A stretch of 64,000 nucleotides of DNA from Chaenocephalus aceratus (GCA_023974075.1 CM043793.1:9480788-9544787), one strand, 5' to 3'. Positions 12,940 to 24,840 are shown, numbered from the stretch's first letter. Notes: generated by a model from the sequence alone, not told the origin. Made by a program: numbers and translations.

Positions 12940-13300
12940 AGCTAACGCAGTATATGCTCCGACCGTCCACACTCACAACAACGGCCTACAGACATAAATA
13001 AAGCAGCGACTGTATTCGCCATGACACAGGCAGTCTGTGGTGTGTACTTGTTTAACTTTTGTCTAGTTTCTGAACAGATATGAGGAGCTGTGAGCTTGAG
13101 TGCTAACAGCTAACGGCTGATGTTGGTTTTGTGTTTCGCATTGAAGATGACGTCACGGCTCCGCCTACACTGCGTTACTATAGTTACTACCCCAGTTCCT
13201 AAACTGTAATGGAAACGCAGCATAAAGTGAGCTGGCCTACCAAGGCCTTACTATACTGTACTCAGCCGTGCGAGGCCCTGCAGTGGAAATGCGCCATAAG
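12940..13300 (-). mobile_element. DNA transposon fragment, copy D1 with GGCGCATTTCCACTGC end
   Basis: Shares CTACAGACATAAATAAAGCA, TTTGTCTAGTTTCTGAACAG and GCTAACAGCTAACGGCTGAT with copies at 18318 and 30770/34501. On the minus strand its end reads TTATGGCGCATTTCCACTGC, i.e. TTA followed by a terminus also seen inside element B at 33186. A TTA/TAA target suggests a PIF/Harbinger-like MITE. The partner end was not found. Confidence 0.55.
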
Positions 13301-14255
13301 TTCAACTCCCAAACTGCCCTCTACAGTCTGACCTTCCTTGCCTTCTTTGATACAAAGTAATCAATAAAGAATTGCACAAAGGACTTGTCAGTACAATTAC
13401 CTTTGAGGTGTTAGCTAAATGAAGTTGACTATATCAATAACGGTTATAGTGGTAGTTTATCACGTTTTTATTGCAGGGCTACACATTATCGTTCTGAAGT
13501 AAGACGGTTTGAAATTAGTCCAGCGTTAGTTGCTGAACTGATGACGAAACACAGGCAGCTAACAAGCAGCAATGGAGTTAAGGTTTACGGCATCATTTAA
13601 TGACATGCTTAATATCGCCCAACTAAATAAATGAGATGTTACAGAGGTGCATACTACACCTTTATCTTTTGAGCGTTTCTCTTCTTTCTTTTTCTTTCTA
13701 AACTGGGCTCCATCACCGTATTAATGTTCGACCCGAGAATCAATGCATAGCGTACCCCTCCCCCAACACTGGCAACTGCAGGTCAAGACTATACCATGTT
13801 GCCGTAGTCAGTTTTTAAACAACAATTTATTGTTTCATACAACCCAGGCCAGGAGAAAAATAAATCTGCAAAACTATTTATATTGTATGAATGACTTCGG
13901 TGGCATTTCGAGGCGTGAGATTAATTTGACTAACTATATAACCGCCCATATTTCAGTGTGAGACCTTCCATCCCAGCTGCCTGCTGTCATAAGGGCGGCC
14001 GCGCGTCCCCTTCTACCGACACCAACAACAATACACTATATGAAATTCCGTGCATATTGACTAAAACATTTTTTTAAACCCAATTTTTTTTTCATGGTGT
14101 CTGAAAGACTGGGCTGTAATGGGAACCACTGTAGCTTAGGCGGGGTGAATAATATATGGCTTTTTACTGTTTGTACAGCAAAGAAAGGTCATACTGTTTT
14201 TCCATTTTCACTCAAAGATTTATTTATTTATTTAATGTATTTATTAAATTGAGTT
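13301..14255. other. Unannotated sequence
   Basis: No supported feature. Confidence 0.5.
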
Positions 14256-14261
14256 TCACAA

Positions 14262-14565
14262 AATTGCGAGCCTTCGCAGCAGCTGGCCCCAGGCTCTGGA
14301 ACACTCTGCCCCTCCATGTGAGGTCGGCCCAGACCCTAGGGGTTTTTAAATCCTCACTAAAAACACACTTCTTCTCTCTGGCCTTCTAGTCAGAGCGGAG
14401 CATGACTCCTGACTATTCCCTGTGTTTTTGATTTTTATATATTTCTGTAGTAAATTATTGTCTTTTATTGTGATTGTAGTAATGTGTTTTTATTACATGT
14501 ACGGCTCGACCAAAAATAATTTTTAAAATGTGCTATATAAATAAAACTTGATTTGATTTGATGTA
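14262..14565 (+). mobile_element. L2-type LINE C-terminus and 3' UTR
   Basis: The + frame encodes RAFAAAGPRLWNTLPLHVRS followed by FKSSLKTHFFSLAF and a stop at 14387-14389. This matches the conserved C-terminal block of L2/CR1-type LINEs (GDRAFS-x-A-A-P-x-L-W-N-x-L-P...F-K-x-x-L-K-T-H-L-F). After it come about 170 bp of 3' UTR, then GTGCTATATAAATAAAACTT and (TTGAT)n-like tail repeats at 14548-14562. Strongly 5'-truncated and non-functional. Confidence 0.85.
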
Positions 14566-14810
14566 TTGGCTAATTTGAAATTGAATGTGACCTCTACATT
14601 TCTTTTCAATTTCTAGACAAATTTACAGAGGACATTACCACGGTGACCACATTACATTATGTTCTCCGGTCCCAGTTTTGAAAACCTTGTTTACTGTATG
14701 TTGTCAAAGATAAAATGGCTGTTTGTTACGTTTTTAGAGGTATATTTTGGCAAAATAAAGGCAACAAATACTTTTGGTTTTTCTAAACAACCTTAACACT
14801 AGTCTCCTGC
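14566..14810. other. Unannotated AT-rich sequence
   Basis: No feature recognised. Confidence 0.5.
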
Positions 14811-14827
14811 GTTAGGGTTAGGGTTAG
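14811..14827 (+). repeat. Short interstitial telomere-like repeat
   Basis: GTTAGGGTTAGGGTTAG, about 2.7 units of the vertebrate TTAGGG telomere repeat, inside non-telomeric sequence. Confidence 0.85.
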
Positions 14828-15295
14828 TTCAGTATATTGCCCGCCAATCTTTTCTTGGTGCATTTACCTAGTACTGATGTGACAATTTTAGTAATTTTTT
14901 GAGTAGAAGTTGCTTTCTCAAGGGCAGATTTGTGTAATTTAAAAGCACTTGGACTTGCTTGTTTTATTGCTACACCACCCTGCTTCATCGCTTCTATGAC
15001 CTCAAGTTGTAATCAGAATCCTCAGATGGCATCTTCATAAACATAATGTGTTCAATGACCAACCCTAGGTCAAGTTTAATAGCTATAAGTTGGCTGTTTG
15101 AAGGTAACACAAGCATTCTCAGTCTACTTTCCATGGAGAATCAATAACTGTTTGATTTCCCTGTCTCGTTGCATAAAATGAGCACAATATGCTCAATGTG
15201 AGAGAGGTGAAAGTGTTGCTAATCAATACCAAAGATCCATGGTTTCTTAAAATGTTTCTGTGAATATGAAATAACCTTCTCTTTCCTCCTTTCAG

Positions 15296-15349
15296 CCAAC
15301 AATCTTTGGGACTTGTACCAATGAGAGAACACGGTTTGACAACAGACTG
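15296..15349 (+). CDS. Candidate 54-nt internal exon, unidentified gene
   Basis: Acceptor TCTCTTTCCTCCTTTCAG is immediately upstream and donor CTG/GTAAGA immediately downstream, both close to vertebrate consensus. The 54-nt segment is in-frame in length. Phase 0 encodes PTIFGTCTNERTRFDNRL; a second frame is open (QQSLGLVPMREHGLTTD); the third has a stop. It lies in the most repeat-poor part of the window, which favours a host-gene context. I do not recognise the peptide. It would be a cassette-size exon of a long-intron gene on the + strand. Confidence 0.4.
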
Positions 15350-16016
15350 GTAAGACACCTCAATCTAAACTTTTTAACTGAACAAGTACGCTCGCAAACA
15401 AGGACATTTGGGTTTTGAGGGTTAACGGGTGAAGTTGTGTTATAATTGAATAAGTAAAGGGAATTGAATTACCTAAAATTCCCAAGGATAACAATTCTCA
15501 AAGCAGCAACAGATGCCTGTGTGGGTGTGTTTTTTCAGAGCTATTTACCCTTTAAATATGGTGGAATCTTACATTTGTGTTCATATTAATACCTTTTTTA
15601 AATAATGTCCATCATTCAAGCATTTCCCTGCATGGCAGATGGTAATAATCTTTTCTCTTTTGACGATAACGTTTTTTGGAGGAGCACAAAGACTTCCTTG
15701 GTCTCTGTATAATGCAAATGGAAATTGCAGATGCCACAAAAAGCCAATTAACCAGCAAAAAAGAAAATGATTAAGCTGCCCGGTTGTTTTCCTGGCTAGA
15801 TCTATCTGAGGAGGGGAGTCTGTGGTGAGGTTCTGCCAACTGGCACACAGCTTATTTAATTACTTAGCCCTGCGGCAGCGAATGAATACGGCAGATTTAT
15901 GGATTTGTCCATTTCCCATTTATCAGAAAACAATAAAAGCGTCCCTTTATGCTCTGTCTCCAAAGCACTGCTGGTCCCCGTGACCAATAAGCAGGATGCT
16001 CTGTCTTTTTCCCCAG

Positions 16017-16073
16017 TCTGGTCTCAGTAATGGACTGCAGCAGGTGGGTGGGCGGTCCTGTGTTCATTCTCAG
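16017..16073 (+). CDS. Candidate 27- or 57-nt exon with two donors
   Basis: Acceptor GCTCTGTCTTTTTCCCCAG precedes it. Two in-frame donors are possible: CAG/GTGGGT after 27 nt (16043) and CAG/GTACAA after 57 nt (16073). In phase 0 the long form reads SGLSNGLQQVGGRSCVHSQ; the short form is its first nine residues. Both forms are multiples of three and phase-compatible with the 15296 candidate 0.7 kb upstream. No family recognised. Chance origin is quite possible for segments this small. Confidence 0.25.
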
Positions 16074-17799
16074 GTACAATATGTATTGGAGAGCCTGATC
16101 ATGAAAGATTTGTTGAAACCCTTTGAAAGTGTGAAGAGCCACAACTGGTCCAAGCCAGGCTGGATTATTTATGTTTGTGTCACAATGTGTGTGCCCTTGA
16201 CTCCTGATCTGTGACGTAGTTAAAGAAAATACATAGATAGTTGGTTGGTTGTTTGGTTGGATTGATGGATTGAAATGGCTTTTAAAGAGGCCAAAATATC
16301 CCTGTTGTTCATCACCCCACTCAGGATATACGCACCCATTGGGGGTCCAAAATGTGGTAATGCTAATGAGAACCACCACATGAGATAATGAAAGGCTTTC
16401 TTCATAGCTGGTTTAAGTCTTGCGTATAATCCACTCAGACTTCATTTCCCTCTTCCTAAAGAGCTGTGAGGTTAGATGAGTTTTCTCTTCCTCTCTGATG
16501 GAAATCTCTTATGCATTTGCATTGGCCTCAAACGTGTGTAACCACAGGTGAAACAGGGGCAGGCGCTGCCCGGGGATTATGTTAACATTATGCATGCTGA
16601 ACAATAGCACCTTCAGTGGGAGATACAGACCGAGAAGACATCCGCCATAATATCACCAAAGGCGGCTTAACTCTCATGCATCGGGAGGCTTTGCGGGATT
16701 ATTCTAATAATAAAGGCAGAATTGTTCCTAAATCCTAAATGATTTCTTCACCCTTATGGACATTGTACTCACCATTGTATAGTGGATAAATCAAGCATGC
16801 AGCTACGTTTAACTCTGACCATGAACCTCTATCACCAAAGGTTTAACTGGGATGAGCACTATCCATTTCTAAATAGATACAAATATTACAAGATTTCCTC
16901 CTCTATGTATTTGCCAGATTGGAGATGAATATTAAATCAAAGTAACAAATAAGTATATCAAGCCTGGTGCCAATTAGTCTTTGGTGCAACTGTAATTTAA
17001 TTGATGAGTGCTTTAATTCAATGGCAGATCATTCAGTGCAGTAATTTGTATACAGTTTTAATTAAAGATGAGAAAAACAGATGACTAAAACAGCACCAAA
17101 TGGCTAATAATGGATCGGGAGCCTTTGCCCATTAAAAAGGATTGGTATCCCATGACAACCAAAGCAGGATGCTCACTGAGAAAGCAAATACTGTGAATTT
17201 AAATGAATGTTAAGCTGATTGAAAATCTCTTTGATTGTGCAGTTCTCTGCTAATAATACCAAATCATTTTAGGAGTAATGTAGTTCGTACATATTTCAGG
17301 AACAATTCATATAACAAGCTCTAAAATAATTAACTCAATGTATCTTAATCCCTACACAGACATTATTGTAGAAGGAATTGCGGTTTTGGAAGGAGCTGCA
17401 TGCTAGAAGTAATATTCCCGGACATATTGCTGGCTAAATGGTTAAACTGCTGTTAGTCAAGATATAGTTAGGAGTCAAAAACTCCATCAAATATCACCTC
17501 ATTGTCATTTTAACCTTTATGTTTATGTACAGATTCAACAAATATGACACTATGAATTGATAAGTTATGCTAGATGTACATTTATGAGGTAGGATAAGTA
17601 CGTTACTACACTGAGGTTATGTCTCTGTTTAGTCCCTCCTCCGGCGTGCAGGTGCGAGGGGGGACAGTGCGAGAAAATGTAAAATGTTTATACATTTCTG
17701 GAAGATCTAAAATGTTTATAATGTTCTAGGATAGTTTTGTGTACACACTACAAAGGGTAAAGATCAAGGGAAAACAGGATCAAACAGCTTCTCTATGCA

Positions 17800-18084
17800 T
17801 ACAATTGTGTGTGTGTGTGTGTATGTCTTTAGTTTGTGTGTTTTTGTGTGTTTTTCTCTGTCGGTATTGTATCTGGGTCAGATTGACCCAAACCTCTTAT
17901 GAAGGACATACATGCGGGTGGGTATTTTTTCATAAGTGGAAAAAAATAAAAACAATTCCACATGTCCTTCACAATAAATAAGCCCCGGCCATTGAGTTTC
18001 AGGTTGAACGAAAATATCCTTATATTTTTTTTTATTCATTGAAAATGGAAATCGGGTCAATTTGACCCGAACACCACACAAGGG
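17800..18084. mobile_element. Inverted-repeat MITE with GGGTCAATTTGACCC arms
   Basis: Right end CCCGAACACCACACAAGGG abuts TTAA (18085-18088). The arms contain CGGGTCAATTTGACCCG (18053-18069) and TGGGTCAGATTGACCCA (17873-17889), each itself palindromic. The left terminus has been overgrown by TG repeats (17804-17860), so its TTAA is not visible. Non-coding. Confidence 0.55.
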
Positions 18085-18299
18085 TTAATGTCACAGACCT
18101 AGAGCATCCGGTACATAACACCTAAACTATGCTGAGAACGCTAGGATAAGTACGTGATTCATGAATGATGGTTCATTCAGATCCAGCTCTCCTGATCGAC
18201 CTTTATAGAGAGTACCGATCAAACTATTTAGAGTGAATAACGGCCGATAATGACCGGCGGGGCTCCCCCCGTTGACAGTTCACTGTCTAGCACTGGCTT

Positions 18300-18420
18300 C
18301 GTAGTGCACTGATCGATTAGGCTAAGCTAACTTGTAGCTGCTCCCTCCACACTCACAACAACTTTATACAGACATAAATAAAGCAGCTGTATTCGCCATA
18401 CAGGAAACACACATTTAAAA
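18300..18420 (+). mobile_element. DNA transposon fragment, copy D2
   Basis: Shares AGGCTAAGCTAAC, CCACACTCACAACAAC and CAGACATAAATAAAGCAGCT with D1 (12940) and D3 (30770). Truncated on both sides. Confidence 0.6.
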
Positions 18421-19584
18421 CGGTTTTGCCTGCCGTTTTGGTGTACACAAACATTCATCAATGGTTCGGAAAGTGGCGCTGTACCTTAATAATATAAAGG
18501 CTTGTATTTGCGTGCATTTCCTGTTCGGAAAGTGGCGCTGTACTGAGAGTGGAGGTGTCCTGAGATTAGCGGGAAACTAATACGTGAGGATCAAAAATAC
18601 ATATGTAAAACTTTTTTCTGTATTTGGATTTTATTTACATGTATATGAAATGGAACACATTTGTGTGTGCATTGAAAAACACAAGTGTGGATCCGGAAAT
18701 ACAAGTGTGAATCCTTTTGCGGATCATGAAATACAAAATCAATGAAAGTGTAAATCCTTCTGTGTGCATGTGTGTATTATGAGACTGTTCTGAGCCCATA
18801 GGAACATGGAACAAACAGAGGTTTTCTGAGTTTGAGTCAGATTTGTATCTCCTCAATTTACCCAATTTGTAGCTTTCTTCGATTTGCCAAAAACTTGAAA
18901 GGTTAAAGATTGACCTTAAATAGTCAGGTTAGTATATGTCTTGAGGAAGCGAGTGTTGAGAGTCGTTTCGCAAAGTGAGTGTCACCTTACTTCCTCCTCA
19001 CATTACACATCCTCTAGAGGGCGCTGTCATTTGAGAGCAGGGGTGTCAAACTCAATTTCATCTCGGGGCAACATTAGCATGATGGTTACGCTGAAAATGC
19101 TGATTGTAACTTTAAGATTATATAAATATACATAAAAAGATATATATTGTATATAAAATAATTAATTATATCAAATAAATCCTCTGCATTGGATTATTAT
19201 TGATTTTAGTAATAACTTAACCTGTTAAGCCCTGAGCCTGTTTTTCAGGTCTCAGGCTCAACAATTACATTCCCAGAACAAACGACCATACCTTCACTTC
19301 TAAAAGGGATAAATTAACAATCTTTTTTCTCAAAGCAAGGTTACATCTGTGAGTTGGATGTAGAAGTGTCAGAATCAATATAGATGTTTTTCTTTTAAAG
19401 TAAATTGAGATTGATCATAGTAAAAAAATGTAAATTATAGTGTCCGTCCAAAAAAAGAAAATTACTAATAGTGAAAACCACCCTTGAATGATGGGATGGT
19501 AGACTAAAAGCTTTAGGAATCCATATAACATATAACAAGTACCCTGTATCAAGATTGATGCAAAACAAGTAAAGTTTGACCTTT
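18421..19584. other. Unannotated sequence with a small direct repeat
   Basis: GTTCGGAAAGTGGCGCTGTA occurs at about 18465 and again at about 18522, a 57-bp direct duplication. No gene recognised. Confidence 0.5.
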
Positions 19585-19805
19585 TTAGACAAACAAGCAG
19601 ATCCAGGATTTTGGCTCCTATTACGTTATTGGTGACATCCGGCACACCTGACACGTCCCAACCTATCATCTCCGTATACAGTCGTCTAGCTGAATCCCCT
19701 CAGCTGTGTGTCTGTGTATTCAGCAGGATGTATGCAGGAGGCACTTAGAGTAAAGTTGTTATATATAGTACATATAATGGCACTGTTCTAGCGGTAAACA
19801 CTTAA

Positions 19806-20047
19806 AGGTGGGGTAGGTAATTTTGGAGAAACCAGCTTGAGTGCGCTAGAATTTGAAAATACGCAGCCGGAAAAAATCTGCCACTTCCTTACAGAGCCCC
19901 TCCTCCAACACACACAAACGCGCACATGACCAATGAGGGCAGGAGATAAGTTTGTGCACAGATGACATTTTTTTATGGATTTTTTGTCAAAGCACTTAAG
20001 ATATTCATTGCTATCGGGATGTTAAGAGCATTCCATGGAATATAGCA
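19806..20047 (+). mobile_element. Half copy of TTAA MITE K inserted in F1
   Basis: TTAA (19802-19805) followed by AGGTGGGGTAGGTAATTTTG, the left terminus of MITE K (25508-25960). It shares TTTTGTCAAAGCACTTAAGA and CATTCCATGGAATAT with the reverse of K. The right terminus is missing; a deletion joins it directly to downstream F1 sequence at about 20048. Confidence 0.75.
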
Positions 20048-20164
20048 TGACGCTACAAAGGGGCGTGGCTAGCAGCAGCCGTTCCATTTAAAACAGAATC
20101 AGCCTTTTTGGAACAGGGCTGGAATAGAGGGGTATAGAGGGGTATAGAGTGGCGAAGTCACGCC

Positions 20165-21215
20165 CATCTACTTCCGGTCCATGGGACCTTATTTCGAAAA
20201 AATTATGTATTGAAGTCAATTGTGTCATGAATTACACATATGATGTTTGTCAATCTTAAAAAATCATTTCCATGTAAAAAGTCACAGTTTGCCGTAAAAC
20301 TGTTGAAATATAAGACTATGAAAAATACGCAACTAGAAAGACTACAAATCCCAGAGTCGCATAAGTGATGTCATAACTGATGTCACAATTGTTTTCCTCC
20401 GCTAAGTATAACAGATAGCTAAGATAAGATAACTTTAACAAGATGCTTGTATGCTTAATACCAGGTTGTTATCATACCAGCAATGGGTCTTGCTCATTCT
20501 TTCACTTCCCGTCTGATGAAAGGACCAGGAGTGGATGGCTGGATCAAGTTAACTACCTAGCTAGTAGCAAGCACGTTAGTTAGCATTACAGTCTTAGCCT
20601 TGTCATTTGTATTAGCCTTAACATGAAGTAACATTAAATAACCCAAAATGTTAAACAGTAAGAGTAGTAGTCATATTTCGTGAACCCTTTGAAGAGTACT
20701 GTCACACAGGTGTGATCATTCTATAATACACCATTTAAGCCCGGGGGAGAAATGCTAATGCTACATTAGCACCGGCGATCTGTTCTACTTCATGCTATCT
20801 GCACAAATGGTTGACATTAAAAAAAAAAGATCATGCAGTTCAGAGAGAATCAAAGGAAGGCAGGCAGGCAGCTTTGCATGACATTCTTCTGGACGTGTTT
20901 CATTGTGTTGATAGTGAGGGTAGTCAATCACTTTTTTGTAGTGACGGCCATCTTGGTGACGTGTGTTGTTGTGAGAGTCTGAGAGACCAGAGATGTAGTT
21001 CATTGAGCGTTTCACACAAAAAAATGTTACTTCACAGTTTTACGACACATTTTAATTTTTTTGACTTGCAAAATTATCTTTTAAATTGACAAACATCATA
21101 TTTGTAATTCGTGGCACAATTCAAACGGGATCGAAAGATAATCTTTCGCTCTCCATTGACTTCAATACATAATTTTTACGAAATAAGGTCCCAGGAGCTC
21201 CCCCGGAAGGGGGAC
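20165..21215. mobile_element. Inverted-repeat element H with THAP fragment
   Basis: Left arm from 20183 (GGGACCTTATTTCGAAAAAA, then TTATGTATTGAAGTCAAT and GATGTTTGTCAAT) matches the reverse complement of the right arm ending at 21192 (GACTTCAATACATAATTTTT, ACGAAATAAGGTCCC). The arms run for well over 80 bp with gaps, and outside them CTTCCGG lies on both sides. It is inserted in family F sequence. The interior holds a short THAP zinc-finger ORF. The exact termini and target duplication are eroded, so the superfamily is unassigned. Confidence 0.65.
20443..20583 (+). pseudogene. THAP zinc-finger N-terminal fragment in element H
   Basis: A 46-codon ORF starting MLVCLIPGCYHTSNGSC, then SFFHFPSDERTRSGWLDQV. 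The C-x4-C start (Cys4, Cys9), the FHFP block (residues 20-23) and the single Trp (32) are the N-terminal half of a THAP-type C2CH DNA-binding domain. The second metal pair (C-x2-H) and the AVPTIF-like box are absent before the stop, so this is either an exon cut by an intron near residue 35 or a truncated remnant. THAP domains are the DNA-binding modules of P-element-type and Kolobok-type transposases and of host THAP proteins. Location inside an inverted-repeat element argues for transposase origin. Confidence 0.65.
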
Positions 21216-21615
21216 AGTGTATGGCTCAAGAAGACCTAGGTAATATCAATTAAAACCTCAGAGCAGCACCCCACTTAATGCCAAAATATGACTGGCTGGC
21301 TGTACAAGAACACGAAGAGTTCTATTAGTCACAAACATTGAGAGTTACAAAAGTAAAATATGTAGTGAAATTGTGTGGTTGGTTGCTCAAGGGTGGGGCT
21401 GTGATTCGGCTATACACCGCCACCGCGTAGTAATAAAGTTGAGCGCTTACATAGTGAGACCTACAGTAATTTGACCCTATAGAAAAGCTATGTTATGCCC
21501 CTGGGCACTTGCCCAGGTTGCCCATTATGGTTAATCCGGCCTTGCTTCACAGATATGTCTTGTATAGGTATGGCCCTACAATACATTTGTCAAATATAGC
21601 ATAATAGGTCCACTT

Positions 21616-22182
<567 letters not shown>

Positions 22183-22744
22183 CGTAATTCCCCCTACCAC
22201 AGCAGGGAGCCATGCTCTGAAGCTGTGTAGATCATGTTGATTTCTTGCTCCCCCACAGCTAGAATATCTGGTGTATGTGTTTGAACATGTTTGTTTTGAA
22301 CAGTTAGACTTGCAACGGGGGGGGGGGCGCTGATCTTGTGATCGTTAGTCATCTGTTGAACGTTGGTCTCGAGCTTGGCCTGTATTTTTGTGTGTGTTCA
22401 TGCTGTGCTCATTTAATACCTGGTATTCAGTGACATGCTGTATAGTATAATCCGCCACATGCCTGTGCTTTGAACTAAGTCGAGGAAGTGTGTCCTATTT
22501 TTCATAGACACAAGCTCACACACGCATGGGCGCACAATCATACACACACACTCTTTTTGACATAGTTCTTTTACCTTCTGATATCAAGATAATGTTGGCT
22601 ATTTCCCTAAAACGTCAGTGTTCTGAATTTCATCTCTCATTCAAAATAACTTTTCATCACTACTTATACCGACACCAATTAGCTTTTAGGACACTTTGAA
22701 GTCGTACAAACATCCTAACACATTGTGGTTTCCTTATTCAATTT
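22183..22744. other. Unannotated sequence with a G run
   Basis: A G homopolymer tract lies near 22316-22327. No gene recognised. Confidence 0.5.
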
Positions 22745-23090
22745 AAAAGAGTGGTGGGCATCCCAAATTGCTCCCAGGCCAGTTAGGAGACATAAGGACC
22801 TCCACCTGGTCCTGGGTCTGCCCCTCGGTCTCCTCCCAGCTGTACGTGCCTAGAACAGCCTCAATTGGCTACTTTTTACTCCCTCCCAGTTGACCCACCT
22901 TATCCCTAAGGGAGATGCCAACCACCCTCCGGAGACAACCCATTTCACCCACCATGATATGTCATCTCGCACTTTCGGTCATGACCCCCACTTCATGACC
23001 ATAGGGGAGAGTAGGAACGAGGATGGACCAGTAGATCGAGAGCTTTGCCTTCTGGCGTTGAGACTCATCTACCAACAAGGCTAAATAACA
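22745..23090 (-). mobile_element. LINE ORF2 remnant (common fish LINE)
   Basis: On the minus strand decayed frames give LPYGHEVGVMTESAR, then a gap, then GRRPRGRPRTRWRSL. These correspond to the Y-G-x-E-x-W-V-M-T-E and RPRGRPRxRW blocks near the C-terminus of an abundant fish LINE. Several frameshifts and stops. The clade is left open (Rex1-like or RTE-like). Confidence 0.65.
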
Positions 23091-23819
23091 CACCTCCTAC
23101 ATGCCATCAATAGTAACTCCCTCCCTCCTGTTGAATTTCAGTATAACAGAGGTCCCACATTACCGCCTTGGCTAATATTTAGATTTTCATCCCTCTGCCT
23201 GCCATTCACCCTCTCTAAATCCCCTAATCCAAGAGGAAATGAAATTGGCTTAGTGAATTTCCAACCTGTCTGGGGAGGCAGCTCCACACAGGACTGCTGT
23301 GAACACTTTAAGCTGATTAACCCCGATGAAGAGGGTTATCTTATTAAAGCTTTACTTTAAAGGCTGAAAGCAGGTTGGCTTTATGAACAGTACAACAGAG
23401 AGTTCATTAATGAATGATGGGCTCAAAAAAATCCAATGCAACTTGTGCTTTCGGCTCAGGCTAAATTCTAGAAGTATCTAATAGGATATTTTAGTTACAA
23501 CACAGTAACGTGTTTTCAACTCGCTGCTTTTATCAGTTATTTATGATTTTGGACATTTCATCTGTCACATGGACATTTGACCAGTTTTAAGGCCTACAAA
23601 TGTTTTGCAAATTCAAGTACAATTGCATGAATCAATTAATGAATCGCTGCACGTACATTGAATTTGTAAAGAAAACTCAACAGTGAACCACAAATCCAAA
23701 CACAGAGAAAAGTCTTGATGAGATGAAATGATGGAGGGTAGCATTACAAATCAGCAAAATGACAGTCTTAAACATCACTTCACAAACGCTTACACAAGCT
23801 TAAGAGATTTTCACGTTTT
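23091..23819. other. Unannotated, repeat-poor sequence
   Basis: Nothing recognised. Confidence 0.45.
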
Positions 23820-23821
23820 GT

Positions 23822-24151
23822 TCTACGACCCCCCCCCCCCCCCCCCCTGCCTGAAACGCCTCAAGCCTCGTTTGTTCTCTTCAGTAACATAGTGACATCG
23901 TCATGTTTACTCATGTTTCTATTGGCTAGAGCTCCAACAGAGCGGGACATCTATAAGCAGTTGACCAATGACAACAAGCTCAGCCAGCCAACCAATCAGA
24001 GCAGACTGGGCTCTGGTTTCAGACAGAGGGTGAAAAGAGGTGCTGCAGCACAGGCAGTATGAGAACAATAAAGAGCTTTTTGAACATTAAAGCATGGAGA
24101 CATGTCACAGTACGGAAATACAAATGTGAAAATTAGCATAATATGTCATCT
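23822..24151 (+). mobile_element. Family I TTAA MITE, copy I4, with poly-C tract
   Basis: Core phrases CCAATCAGAGCAGACTGGGC, GGGTGAAAAGAGGTGCTGCA and GAGCTTTTTGAACATTAAAG are present. The right end TTAGCATAATATGTCATC abuts TTAA (24152-24155). The left part is truncated and begins with a long C homopolymer (about 23829-23847). Confidence 0.8.
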
Positions 24152-24155
24152 TTAA

Positions 24156-24789
24156 CATTTTGTATTGTAGGACAGTGTAAGACATACAGATTAAAACATG
24201 TAGAGATGAAAAATGCATGTTATGTTCTGATTTGAAGGCCTGTTATCAGAATGTCTTTATTTCTCGCTGTCCTTTAGAATCTAACGCAGTAAAAATCCAA
24301 TCTGACGCCTGGGGTGAGCGCAACAAAAAAGCCCCTCTTGTCATGTTCCAACATTGTGTTTTAAATGTATTCATTAAAGATGCTCAAGGCTGCACTATGC
24401 ATACATCAACTATTAAGCAAATGGGATTCTAGATAATTACACTGAAAGGAGACACAAATATTAATGTCAGCCTCAAAGGAGGGTATTTTTCCTCACAATA
24501 TAAGGGGGTGGTAATGTTTTATTCATGATAAATCCTGGCCAATGGCAAGGAAAGGCTTTTTATTCAGTTAAGTGAGATTACATTTGTTAAGTCATTTGTT
24601 AAATAGTACAACAGGATAAGGCTGTGTAAATGTACACGCACTGTCTGGCCCAATTACATGGCTGTTGGAACGTCCGTCACAGAGCTGATGTAATCCAGGG
24701 CTGTAACCAGGGTTTATCCAACATATTTATATTATATGTTACTGTACTCAGTTTCTTGTGTAGATATTGTGTATATTTTTATTTTGTAA
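24156..24789. other. Unannotated sequence
   Basis: No feature supported. Confidence 0.5.
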
Positions 24790-24838
24790 AATAGCAGTGT
24801 AACTAATTACTTTCAGCAGTAACTACCCCAACACTGGA
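24790..24838 (-). mobile_element. hAT-like MITE end
   Basis: Minus strand reads CAGTGTTGGGGTAGTTACTG followed by AAGTAATTAGTTACACTG, the start of a common fish hAT-type non-autonomous repeat (CAGTGTTGGGGAGTAACT...). Only one end is visible. Confidence 0.55.
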
Positions 24839-24840
24839 CA

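Larger units (their letters stand above)
14830..17799. other. Repeat-poor stretch, possibly host intron with conserved elements
   Basis: Apart from the two exon-like segments annotated inside it, nothing here resembles a transposon. The absence of repeats over nearly 3 kb contrasts with the rest of the window and would fit intronic or regulatory DNA under constraint. That is inference; conservation cannot be judged from one sequence. Confidence 0.35.
19585..21615 (-). mobile_element. Family F TTAA element, copy F1, interrupted twice
   Basis: Reverse-complement match to the complete copy at 44362-45766. Shared phrases are AAGCAGATCCAGGATTTTGG, GTCGTCTAGCTGAATCCC, GTTCTAGCGGTAAACAC, GGGGCGTGGCTAGCAGCAGC, GGAACAGGGCTGGAATAGAG and the terminal TATAGCATAATAGGTCCACT at 21597-21615. 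The left terminus is missing. It is interrupted by a half MITE (19806-20047) and by an inverted-repeat element (about 20165-21215), with extra repeat sequence at 21216-21540. No coding capacity retained. Confidence 0.8.

Noticed and set aside
15897..16379. 160-codon minus-strand ORF
   Set aside because: No recognisable domain, no splice or start context, and it is antisense to the exon-like segment at 16017; ORFs of this length can occur by chance.
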